Positions 1 through 6,170 of a DNA stretch of 8,406 bases are shown here, piece by piece (within the stretch, counting starts at the first letter, position 1; every line of letters begins with the position of its first letter). Origin of the DNA: Burkholderiales bacterium (lineage in GTDB: Bacteria; Pseudomonadota; Gammaproteobacteria; Burkholderiales; SG8-39); assembly GCA_027457185.1 (NCBI GenBank), contig DAIDTN010000148.1, positions 1 through 8,406 of the forward strand. The letters run 5' to 3'. Both the position numbers and the translations under genes were made by a program. The notes under the pieces are model-generated. The model searched no databases. It worked only from the letters and a program-made list of their open reading frames with translations, and was not told the origin of the DNA.

Positions 1-561
1 CGGACAGACTGCGTTGACGCGTATTTCCGGGCCGAGCACGCGCGCGAGCGACATGGTCAGGGTGTTGAGCGCCCCCTTGGACGCGGCGTAGGCGATGCTC
101 GAACCCATGCCGTTCTTGCCCGCGATCGAGGACACGTTGACGACTGCCGCGCGCCCGTTGCGTTTCATCGCCGGCGCGCAGGCGCGCACCATCTGGTAGG
201 CGCCGACCACATTGACCGAGTAGATGCGCTGAAAATCCTCGGCCGAGAGCGCCTCCAGATCGCTATGATCGGCGAACTTGGTGGCGCCGGCATTGTTGAC
301 AAGCGCATCGATGCGGCCCCACTTGTCCATTGCGGACGCTGCCAGACGGCGGCAATCGGCGTCCTGCGCGACGTCGGCCTTTATCAGCAGCGTCTCCGCG
401 CCGGCGGCCTCGCACGCCCTCTGCGTTGCGCGCGCCGCGTCCTCGCTTTTGCTGTAGTTGACCACCACGCGTGCGCCTTTGCCGGCGAGCAGGACCGCGC
501 TGGCGGCGCCGATGCCGCTGGCGGATCCGGTGACGATGCAGACTGCGTTCTTGAGTTCCAT
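1..561 (-). CDS. Short-chain dehydrogenase/reductase (SDR), C-terminus off the window
   Basis: NAD(P)-dependent oxidoreductase of the classical SDR family, probably cytosolic. It likely interconverts a hydroxyl and a keto group, perhaps a 3-hydroxyacyl-CoA made by its neighbours (inference). The 187 visible residues hold the Rossmann glycine motif TGSASGIG (11-18), NNAG (89-92), the active-site Asn117, and the catalytic Ser145, Tyr158 and Lys162 with the usual 13- and 4-residue spacings. The reading frame stays open to base 1 and ends in VNAVCP, just where the conserved PG motif begins. About 60 residues of a typical 250-residue protein are therefore missing because of the window edge, not mutation. 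The start is ATG at 561, placing the glycine motif at the normal distance. The ribosome binding site is weak. It lies 33 bases after the cyclase gene, so it is probably co-transcribed. The substrate cannot be read from the sequence. Confidence 0.93.
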   Translation of the reverse strand, partial: MELKNAVCIVTGSASGIGAASAVLLAGKGARVVVNYSKSEDAARATQRACEAAGAETLLIKADVAQDADCRRLAASAMDKWGRIDALVNNAGATKFADHSDLEALSAEDFQRIYSVNVVGAYQMVRACAPAMKRNGRAAVVNVSSIAGKNGMGSSIAYAASKGALNTLTMSLARVLGPEIRVNAVCP

Positions 562-594
562 GACTCGGCCTCGAAAGATATGAACAGCGTTATT

Positions 595-1632
595 TCAGAC
601 CGTCGCGACCGGAGTCGCGGGCGAACCGACCGCGCCGGGCAAGCGCAGCGGCGGCGCGGTAAGCAGGAAGCGGCTGCGCCGGTGGGCGCGCAGCCATAGC
701 GCGAGTTCCTTCAGGTACCAGATCTCGCCCAGGTGCACGCCCAGCTTGAACAGGCAGTGCTCGTGCAGCGGCATCGCCGCATGCCGGCCCGGCAGCTCCC
801 GCGCCGGCAACAGCTCCACCGCGTAATTGTCCGCGATCAGCGCCGCCACCCCGCTGTCCGTGACCCATTGCAGCAGCTTGTCGTCGCGGCCATCGAGGCC
901 GAGGTAGGCGGCGTCCAGTTTCTTCATGTCGACTTCGCGCCCCATCTCCATGATCACGTCGGACCAGCCGGTGTAGAAGCAGGCCATGTCGCCGGACTCC
1001 ACCTCCACCTTGTCGGCTTCCAGCACGCGCATCAGCTCGTCGTAGCCCACCGCCTTGCGGCAGCGGCCGAAATGCGCGAACAGATCGAGCATCACCGCGC
1101 GCCCCTGCACGCAGCCCTCGGCCATGTTTTCTATGCCCAGGCGCCTCGCCTCGCTGCCCTCGTAGCAGCCCCAGGGCGAAAGTTGGTCCGACTGCGGCGC
1201 AACGATATGCTCGCCCGCACGCCAGCCGTTGTAGAACACGGTTTCGGCGACGGCGTCGCCGTCGGCATCGAACTGCGAGCCCACATGGGCGAAACTGTCC
1301 CACTGGGTCGAGTACTGCAGCCAGATCAGCACGCCGTCGTCGCAGACCACGTCGGTGTGCTGCGGGTTTTCTCCGGAGAGCAGGAAATTGAAGTTGGCGC
1401 GGCCGGAGCGCGCCGTGGCGAAGCGCTGCGGCGGCCGGCGGCGCGCGTTGACCTTGTTGCCGCCGGGATAATCGAGCGGCAGCGACAGGCAGAAGCGCGC
1501 ACCCGCCTGCACCTCGGCCACACCCTGCAGCACCTTCTCCGGCGTAATCAGGTTCATGCGGCCGCGCTGGTCATCGGGGCCGAAATCCCCCCAGTTCGAG
1601 CCGGGGGGGCGCTGCTTCCATCTGGGCGGCAT
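595..1632 (-). CDS. Cyclase-family metal-dependent hydrolase (kynurenine formamidase-like superfamily)
   Basis: The 345 residues match the large cyclase family (PF04199), metal-dependent amide or ester hydrolases that include kynurenine formamidase and isatin hydrolase. Recognisable parts are the N-terminal WGDFGPDDQRGRMNLITPEK segment (about 14-33), the LPLDYPGG turn (51-58), the metal-site segment around 106-116, the TGWSD segment (221-225), and a C-terminal LHEH...GVHLGE segment (289-303). In the metal-site segment the canonical HxGTHxDxPxH appears as QYSTQWDSFAH: Asp112 and His116 are kept, but the first two His positions are Gln106 and Gln110. I believe a TQWD form recurs in the long branch of this family, so the protein may still be active. 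The start is ATG at 1632, with GGGGAT roughly 10 bases upstream. It sits 41 bases after the ligase gene and 33 before the SDR, suggesting a shared transcript and a hydrolytic step in the same pathway. Substrate unknown. Confidence 0.9.
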   Translation of the reverse strand: MPPRWKQRPPGSNWGDFGPDDQRGRMNLITPEKVLQGVAEVQAGARFCLSLPLDYPGGNKVNARRRPPQRFATARSGRANFNFLLSGENPQHTDVVCDDGVLIWLQYSTQWDSFAHVGSQFDADGDAVAETVFYNGWRAGEHIVAPQSDQLSPWGCYEGSEARRLGIENMAEGCVQGRAVMLDLFAHFGRCRKAVGYDELMRVLEADKVEVESGDMACFYTGWSDVIMEMGREVDMKKLDAAYLGLDGRDDKLLQWVTDSGVAALIADNYAVELLPARELPGRHAAMPLHEHCLFKLGVHLGEIWYLKELALWLRAHRRSRFLLTAPPLRLPGAVGSPATPVATV

Positions 1633-1673
1633 TCGCTTATCCCCGAATGGTCACGAACAAAACTGTGCGCGGA

Positions 1674-3347
1674 TCATGCCTTCGACGCCGTCGCTGCCGA
1701 CTCCTGCTCCTGCAGCGCGCGCCACATGACTTTGCCGGTGGCCGACTTGGGCAGCGCGTCGACGAATTCGACCATGCGCGGACACTTGTACGCGGCCATA
1801 TTGGCTTTGCACCATTCGATGATGTCCTCGGCGCGCACCTTGCCCCTGCTCGCGGCCTTGAGCACCACCATCGCCTTCACCGTCCCGCCGCGGTAGGCGT
1901 CCTTCGCGCCGATGATGCAGGCCTCCTGGATGTCCGGATGCGCATACATCATCGCCTCCACCTCGGCCGGCCAGACCTTGAAGCCGGAGGCGTTGATCAT
2001 GCGCTTCAGGCGGTCGACGATGAAGAAATAGCCGTCCTCGTCGTAGCGCCCGAGGTCGCCGGTGCGAAAGAAATGTTTGCCGTCGCGTTCGATGAACGCG
2101 GCCCGGGTCGCATCCGGCTGGTTCCAGTATCCGGTGAACACCTGCGGGCCGGCGGAGATGATCTCGCCGGTCTCCCCCGGTCCGAGTTCCTTCAGCGTGT
2201 CCGGATCGATGACCCGCGCTTCGGTATTGCAAAGCGGTATCCCGAGGCACTGGCGTTTGGGCCGGCTGGGGTGATTGCTGTGCGTGGGCGCGGCAGTCTC
2301 GGTGAGCCCGTAACCCTCGCAGAACTCCAGTCCGGTCAGATCGTACAGGCGCTTGGCCACGGCTTCGGGCATGGCCGCGCCGCCGCCGGAGATGCCGCGC
2401 AGGCTCGCCAAGCTGTCCGACTTGAAATTCGGGCTGGCGAACAAGTCGATCACCATGGTCGGAATATTGATCCAGTTCGTCACCTGGTGGCGCTCGATCA
2501 GCTTCAGCGCGAGCTCGCGGTCCCAGCGCGTCATCACCACGATGCCGGCGCCCAGGTAGATGTTGCCGTTCATCAGCATCTGCATGCCGGTGACATGGAA
2601 AAACGGCACCACCGCGAGCGAAACGTCGTCAGCCGAGCCGCGCGCCCAGACCCCGGCGATCGCGATCGTACCCATGAGCGTGCGGTGCGTGTGCATGCAG
2701 CCCTTCGGGTTGCCTGTCGTGCCCGAGGTGTAAGGCAGGGCGGCAAGGTCGTCCGGCCCGGCCCGGTGCGGTCCGGGCACGCGCGCGGCCGCCAGCGCCT
2801 CGCCCCAGCCGATGATGCCGGGCGCCGACGCCGGCGCGGGCAGCTTGAAGAAATCCGGCAGCGGCAGGTCGGTGGCGGGATCGATGTAATCGGCGTAATT
2901 GGCGTAGATGATGCGCGTCAGGTTCTGCGTCGCGAGCAGCGGCGCGATGCGCGGCAACAGTTCCTGGCCGCAGATCGCGATCTTCGCCCCGGCATCGGAC
3001 GCATAGAGCGTCAGTTCCGCGGTGAGGTTCATCGGATTGACCGGCACCACCACCGCGTCGGCGCGCAGGATGGCGTAATAGGCGATGACGAACTGGGGGC
3101 TGTTCTGCATGTCGAGCAGGACCCGGTCGCCGCGGCGCAGGCCGCAGTCCTGCTGCAGATAGCCCGCGAGCGCGTCCGCCTGCGCCTTGAGTTCGGCGTA
3201 ACTGAGCTTGCCGCCGTAGAAGAAAATCGCGGTCTTGCGCGCATAGCGCATGGCCGCGACTTCGAGGTTGTAGCAAAGGCTGGTCTCGGGCAGCGGGAAC
3301 TGCTTGGGCACGCCCATGGGCCAGTGCTTGTAGTGTCTGTCCTGCAC
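1674..3347 (-). CDS. AMP-dependent acyl-CoA ligase (fatty-acid/aryl-CoA synthetase type)
   Basis: ANL-superfamily adenylating enzyme: it activates a carboxylic acid with ATP to an acyl-AMP, then transfers it to coenzyme A. The 557-residue length is normal. Motifs in order: the phosphate loop YTSGTTGNPKG (206-216), the HVTG segment (251-254), GGGAAMP (321-327), EGYGLTE (344-350), RTGDLG with the invariant Asp431, DRLKR with Arg446, and near the C-terminus PKSATGK with the catalytic Lys539. All catalytic signatures are intact, so it should be active. There is no signal peptide or clear membrane segment, so it is cytosolic. The start is GTG at 3347, chosen because a strong AGGAGG lies six bases upstream. 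It is probably the first committed step of the pathway encoded by this minus-strand cluster. Chain length or aromatic preference cannot be told from motifs alone; 'long-chain fatty acid' would be an over-specific label. Confidence 0.95.
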   Translation of the reverse strand: MQDRHYKHWPMGVPKQFPLPETSLCYNLEVAAMRYARKTAIFFYGGKLSYAELKAQADALAGYLQQDCGLRRGDRVLLDMQNSPQFVIAYYAILRADAVVVPVNPMNLTAELTLYASDAGAKIAICGQELLPRIAPLLATQNLTRIIYANYADYIDPATDLPLPDFFKLPAPASAPGIIGWGEALAAARVPGPHRAGPDDLAALPYTSGTTGNPKGCMHTHRTLMGTIAIAGVWARGSADDVSLAVVPFFHVTGMQMLMNGNIYLGAGIVVMTRWDRELALKLIERHQVTNWINIPTMVIDLFASPNFKSDSLASLRGISGGGAAMPEAVAKRLYDLTGLEFCEGYGLTETAAPTHSNHPSRPKRQCLGIPLCNTEARVIDPDTLKELGPGETGEIISAGPQVFTGYWNQPDATRAAFIERDGKHFFRTGDLGRYDEDGYFFIVDRLKRMINASGFKVWPAEVEAMMYAHPDIQEACIIGAKDAYRGGTVKAMVVLKAASRGKVRAEDIIEWCKANMAAYKCPRMVEFVDALPKSATGKVMWRALQEQESAATASKA

Positions 3348-3353
3348 GTTTCT

Positions 3354-3359
3354 CCTCCT
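3354..3359 (-). promoter_or_regulatory. Strong ribosome binding site of the CoA ligase
   Basis: On the minus strand AGGAGG is followed by six bases and then GTG at 3347. This near-ideal site settles the choice of the GTG start over downstream ATG codons such as residue 11, and predicts strong translation of the ligase despite the non-ATG start. Confidence 0.85.
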
Positions 3360-3374
3360 GGGAGTAATTACGAG

Positions 3375-3396
3375 ATGAGGGGATACCTCCCCTCAT
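3375..3396. other. 9-bp perfect inverted repeat in the leader of the CoA ligase
   Basis: ATGAGGGGA (3375-3383) and TCCCCTCAT (3388-3396) are exact reverse complements around a 4-base spacer. On the minus-strand transcript this forms a compact hairpin about 27 bases before the ligase start codon and 15 bases before its ribosome binding site. No run of T follows it in either direction, so it is not an ordinary intrinsic terminator. It could be a protein-binding operator or an RNA element that sets ligase expression relative to maoC. The structure is seen directly; any function is inferred. Confidence 0.6.
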
Positions 3397-3451
3397 GCTC
3401 CCCTAAGTCAGGGCCCGTTCAGGTAATCCTGGATCGGCCCCGAAAGCTCTG

Positions 3452-3475
3452 CCCCACGCGCGCGGCGCGCGGGAG
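3452..3475 (-). other. GC-rich stem-loop just after the MaoC stop codon
   Basis: CGCGCG, a 3-base loop and CGCGCG (3457-3471) are flanked by CCCC on one side and GGAG on the other. With one bulged base the stem in the minus-strand RNA reaches about ten pairs, including one G-U wobble. It begins about ten bases after the MaoC stop codon. On the minus strand there is no U-run after it, so full termination is unlikely; transcript stabilisation or partial attenuation between maoC and the ligase is possible. Confidence 0.4.
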
Positions 3476-3484
3476 TTTTCTGCG

Positions 3485-3931
3485 TCAACCGTACTGCCGC
3501 GTCACCCACTCGGCCACGCAAGCCGGCTTGTCCGAGCCCTCGCGCTCCACGGTCACGCCCCAGGTGAGTTGGTTCCCACCCTTGATGTTTTCGAACTTGG
3601 TCAGAACGAAGCGCCCGCGGATGCGCGAACCGGCCGGTACCGCATCGGTAAAGCGCACCCGGTTCAATCCGTAGTTGACGCCCATTTTCATGCGGCTCAC
3701 ATCGACCGTACTCTCCAGCAGGTGCGACAGCAGCGACAGCGTGAGAAAGCCGTGCGCGATAGTGCCGCCGTAGGGCGATTCGCGCTTGGCCCGCTCCGGA
3801 TCGATATGGATCCACTGCGGATCGGCGATGGCACGGGCGAATTGGTCGATGCGCTCCTGGCCGACTTCGAACCAGGGCGAGACGCCGACCTCCTGGCCGA
3901 CGTGCAGATGCAGTTGGGTAATGTCGTTCAT
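3485..3931 (-). CDS. MaoC-family (R)-specific enoyl-CoA hydratase
   Basis: Single hot-dog-fold dehydratase of 148 residues, the usual size for one-domain MaoC proteins. It likely adds water to a trans-2-enoyl-CoA to give an (R)-3-hydroxyacyl-CoA, in the cytosol. The diagnostic hydratase-2 segment is intact: FARAIADPQWIHIDPERA with catalytic Asp37 and His42, followed by YGGTIAHGFLTLSLL with His60-Gly61. The DPQWIH form resembles the NodN / mycobacterial Rv0130 branch. I place the start at ATG 3931 because the conserved N-terminus begins soon after. An in-frame ATG at 3949 would add six residues, and neither has a good ribosome binding site. The frame stays open further upstream, but the residues there do not look like MaoC. 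It is the first gene of the minus-strand block and shares a divergent gap with the DUF423 gene. It is 137 bases from the ligase, so it may be either in the operon or separately transcribed. Confidence 0.92.
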   Translation of the reverse strand: MNDITQLHLHVGQEVGVSPWFEVGQERIDQFARAIADPQWIHIDPERAKRESPYGGTIAHGFLTLSLLSHLLESTVDVSRMKMGVNYGLNRVRFTDAVPAGSRIRGRFVLTKFENIKGGNQLTWGVTVEREGSDKPACVAEWVTRQYG

Positions 3932-4081
3932 AGGCCGGCATTTTGCCATGAAATGCGCGGCACAACGTCGCTGCGATTGCGCCGCGGGCCGAACCGCAGC
4001 AGAATGCATCCGCGGCAGGGGGTATCCATTCCGCTGCGCTACGCTTTGACTCCATCCGAAACCGACGCAAAGGCCGCCAGC
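3932..4081. other. Divergent intergenic region between maoC (-) and the DUF423 gene (+)
   Basis: These 150 bases separate two outward-facing genes and so must hold, or lie near, promoters for both blocks. I found only weak candidates. On the plus strand there is a TTGACT at 4046-4051 with no -10 at the right distance. On the minus strand there is a CAAAAT preceded by TGG (3940-3948) almost touching the MaoC start, with a poor -35. No palindromic operator of note is visible. Treat it as a probable regulatory region without a resolved promoter. Confidence 0.4.
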
Positions 4082-4462
4082 ATGCCCGCCACAGCGAAAC
4101 TGTTCCTCGTAGTCGGCGCTATCGCCGCCCTGCTGGCGGTTGCATTCGGCGCGTTCGGCGCGCACGCACTGAAGACGCGCATCGCGCCGGAACTGATGCC
4201 GGTATACAGGACCGGCGTCGAATATCACTTTTACCACGCGCTGGGCCTGATGCTCATCGGCCTGGCCGCGTTTCACCTGCCCGAGTCCGCCTGGCTGCGC
4301 AGCGCGGGCTGGGCCATGCTCACCGGCATCGTGCTGTTCTCGGGCAGCCTCTACCTGCTGGCGCTCACCGGCCTCGCCTGGCTGGGCGCAATCACGCCAT
4401 TTGGCGGCACCGCCTTCATCGCCGCCTGGGCACTGTTCGCGGCTGCCATCATCAAAGCCTAG
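4082..4462 (+). CDS. DUF423 small membrane protein (YgdD family)
   Basis: A 126-residue integral membrane protein of the DUF423 family, to which E. coli YgdD belongs; its biochemical role is not established. Family hallmarks are present: GAFGAHALK (23-31), the YHALGLML segment (51-58), LFSGSLYLLALTG (85-97) and ITPFGG (104-109). About four hydrophobic segments are visible, near residues 6-26, 50-66, 77-97 and 100-124. The ATG at 4082 is chosen because the first hydrophobic helix starts directly after it; the longer in-frame opening upstream encodes arginine-rich, unrelated sequence. The ribosome binding site (AAAGG about ten bases upstream) is weak. The downstream DJ-1-family gene begins eight bases after the stop and its ribosome binding site overlaps that stop, so the two are probably co-translated. 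Confidence 0.92.
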   Translation: MPATAKLFLVVGAIAALLAVAFGAFGAHALKTRIAPELMPVYRTGVEYHFYHALGLMLIGLAAFHLPESAWLRSAGWAMLTGIVLFSGSLYLLALTGLAWLGAITPFGGTAFIAAWALFAAAIIKA

Positions 4463-4466
4463 GAGG
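4461..4466 (+). promoter_or_regulatory. Ribosome binding site of the DJ-1/PfpI gene, overlapping the DUF423 stop codon
   Basis: AGGAGG at 4461-4466 shares its first two bases with the TAG stop of the DUF423 gene and lies four bases before the ATG at 4471. Ribosomes finishing DUF423 would cover this site, a layout that favours translational coupling of the two genes. Confidence 0.8.
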
Positions 4467-4470
4467 TTCG

Positions 4471-5106
4471 ATGGAGCGCAAGCGCGTGGGTATTGTCATT
4501 TTCAACGACATCGAGGTGCTGGATTTCTGCGGCCCGTTCGAGGTGCTCTCGGTGGCGCGCCTCGACGAAGCACGCCGCCGCGACCAGCCTTCGCCTTTCG
4601 AGGTATTGCTGGTCGCGCAAAACGCCGCAGCGGTGACCACCACCGGCGGCATGAAGGTCCTGCCGCACGCCACCTTCGACGGCTGCCCGCCCTTGGATAT
4701 TCTCGTCGTGCCGGGCGGCTGGGGCACACGCGCCGAAATGAAAAACGAGCGCATGCTCGCGTTCGTCAAAGCGCGCGCGGCCCAGGTCGAGACCCTGACG
4801 TCCGTGTGCACCGGATCGCTGATCCTCGGCAATGCCGGCCTGCTCGACGGTTTGCGCGCCACCACGCATTGGCGTTCGCTCGGTCTGATGCAGGAGTTGT
4901 TTCCCCGGGTTGCGGTCGATACACAATCGCAGGTGGTCGAGCATGGCAGGGTACTCACCTCGGCGGGCATCTCCGCCGGCATCGACATGGCGCTGCGGCT
5001 GGTGGCGCGCCATTGCGGCGAGCCGGTAGCACGCGCGACCGCACGCCATATGGAATACCCGTACCCCGAGTCCAATGCGCGCCGGGTGCCGGCGCCGCCG
5101 CTGTAG
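4471..5106 (+). CDS. DJ-1/PfpI-family protein, GlxA/isonitrile-hydratase-like
   Basis: A 211-residue class I glutamine-amidotransferase-like protein of the DJ-1/PfpI superfamily. The nucleophile-elbow cysteine is Cys113 in SVCTGS (111-116), with LVVPGG (78-83) before it, TTHW (131-134) after it, and conserved acidic residues Asp18 and Glu24 in the LDFCGPFEV segment. Compared with GlxA-type regulators, it has this domain but no C-terminal AraC helix-turn-helix: it ends about ten residues after the AR-HMEYPYPE segment. It is therefore more likely an enzyme or stress protein, similar in architecture to isonitrile hydratase InhA, than a transcription factor. The specific activity is not readable. 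It is probably cytosolic, with no signal peptide. Close linkage and a shared stop/ribosome-binding-site overlap tie its expression to the DUF423 membrane protein. Confidence 0.9.
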   Translation: MERKRVGIVIFNDIEVLDFCGPFEVLSVARLDEARRRDQPSPFEVLLVAQNAAAVTTTGGMKVLPHATFDGCPPLDILVVPGGWGTRAEMKNERMLAFVKARAAQVETLTSVCTGSLILGNAGLLDGLRATTHWRSLGLMQELFPRVAVDTQSQVVEHGRVLTSAGISAGIDMALRLVARHCGEPVARATARHMEYPYPESNARRVPAPPL

Positions 5107-5215
5107 CCCTCGACTGCCGGCACCTGGTCCACCCCGCGCGCGAAGATCCCGCCACATCCCCGCGCGGCGGACGCTGCGGCTGCGCATGATCGCAGAAACT
5201 GCTCCAAGCTTATTC

Positions 5216-5244
5216 TTGAGACGCTCCGGCAAGCGGCATACACT
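5216..5244 (+). promoter_or_regulatory. Sigma-70-like promoter for the BPSS1780-type gene
   Basis: TTGAGA (5216-5221, five of six to consensus) and TACACT (5239-5244, four of six) are separated by exactly 17 bases. This predicts a start near 5251 and a leader of about 47 bases to the ATG at 5298. It lies in the 191-base gap after the DJ-1 gene and gives the downstream gene, and possibly hisG, its own transcript. Apart from this promoter I see nothing else notable in 5107-5297. Confidence 0.5.
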
Positions 5245-5297
5245 TGCCTCATGGCGCCTTGCGGCTGACCGGTCGGCATCCACCCTCGGAGACTAAG

Positions 5298-6056
5298 ATG
5301 ACAAACAGCTTGGCTGACACCCCGCCAGAGCCGCAGGCCGGGAATTTCCGCGCCGAGGGGCGCACGGTCGCGGCCGGCCGCGGCTGGGACTGGATTGTCG
5401 AAGCCTTCGCCTTGTTCCGCCGGCAGCCGGGCATGTGGATCTTGATCGTGGTCCTTGCCGGCATACTGCTTGCCGCCATCGGCATGGTCCCCGTTCTGGG
5501 TTCTCTCGCCAACGCGCTGATGTTTCCGATTTTCGGCGCCGGCCTGATGCTGGGCTGCAAGGCGCAGGACCAGGGCGGCACGCTGGAACTCCCCCATCTT
5601 TTCGCCGGCTTCAAGCACCGGACCGGCGACCTGGTGCTGGTGGGCGTGTTCAACCTCGTCGGCTGGGTGCTCATTGCCTTCGCCGCGGCCGCCGTGATCG
5701 GCGGCGGCGTGTTCATGGGCATCATGCGCGGCGGATTGCCGGGCGCGGGCATATCCATCCTGCTGATGCTGATTGCCCTGCTGCTGGTCGCGTGCCTGTC
5801 GATGCCGCTGTATATGGCGATCTGGTTCGCGCCGGCGCTGATCGTGTTGCACGAGGTCGCGCCGATGGCTGCACTCAGGGCGAGCTTCTACGCCTGCCTG
5901 AATAACTGGTTACCTTTCCTGATCTACAGCGTGGCGCTGCTGGTGCTGGGCCTGGTCGCCGCGATCCTGGCCGGTCTGGGTTACCTGGTTCTGGTCCCGG
6001 TGCTGGCCGCGTCGGTGTATACGGCCTACCGCGATATTTTCTGCGCCGGCCAATAA
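5298..6056 (+). CDS. BPSS1780-family multi-pass membrane protein
   Basis: A 252-residue integral membrane protein of unknown function. It resembles the BPSS1780 family found in betaproteobacteria, recognised by the VAAGRGWDWIVEAFALFRRQPGMW segments at 24-47, then MVPVLGSLANALMFPIFGAG (63-82) and LPHLFAGFK (98-106). The first 40 residues are polar and should lie in the cytoplasm. Hydrophobic stretches follow near 46-64, 67-86, 112-139, 152-182 and 205-243; some are long enough for two helices, so five to seven crossings are plausible. The WF-PALIVL segment (166-174) and the nearby PMAALRASF (189-197) recall related DUF families of membrane proteins. The ATG at 5298 is supported by GGAG six bases upstream. 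It stands 114 bases before hisG and has its own candidate promoter. No enzymatic motif is visible and I do not assign a function. Confidence 0.8.
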   Translation: MTNSLADTPPEPQAGNFRAEGRTVAAGRGWDWIVEAFALFRRQPGMWILIVVLAGILLAAIGMVPVLGSLANALMFPIFGAGLMLGCKAQDQGGTLELPHLFAGFKHRTGDLVLVGVFNLVGWVLIAFAAAAVIGGGVFMGIMRGGLPGAGISILLMLIALLLVACLSMPLYMAIWFAPALIVLHEVAPMAALRASFYACLNNWLPFLIYSVALLVLGLVAAILAGLGYLVLVPVLAASVYTAYRDIFCAGQ

Positions 6057-6170
6057 AACTCCCCCCTTGCGTCGACGAAGCGCTTGTCGCGCCACCGCGG
6101 TTCGTTTGCGGTAAGCTAGGCGCCGCAGCGCAAGAGTACGATCTCAATTCCCGCAGAAGGCACAAGAAAC

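Noticed and set aside
3457..3479. A GC-rich hairpin followed by TTTT, looking like an intrinsic terminator on the plus strand.
   Set aside because: No plus-strand gene lies upstream, so there is no transcript for it to end. The T-run is only four bases. It is described instead as a stem-loop in the minus-strand transcript.
1647..3674. A 675-residue open reading frame on the plus strand, opposite the CoA ligase.
   Set aside because: It is antisense to a gene with every catalytic motif of its family. Its protein is rich in Arg, His, Ala and Gly with no domain signature, as expected for a shadow frame in GC-rich DNA.
3932..4276. An upstream extension of the MaoC reading frame giving 263 residues.
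   Set aside because: The added sequence has no MaoC similarity, runs into the DUF423 gene on the other strand, and would double a single-domain protein of normal size.
5251..5268. A five-codon upstream reading frame (MAPCG) beginning exactly at the predicted transcript start before the BPSS1780-type gene.
   Set aside because: It has no ribosome binding site, is too short to assess, and probably arises by chance.
4452..5852. A 466-residue minus-strand frame across the DJ-1 and BPSS1780-type genes, and a similar one at 7210-8397.
   Set aside because: Both are antisense to clear genes, have low-complexity charged composition and match no family I know.
6084..6117. A possible hisG promoter, TTGTCG with TAAGCT.
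   Set aside because: The spacer is 22 bases and the -10 matches only three of six positions; hisG may be read from the promoter at 5216-5244 instead.
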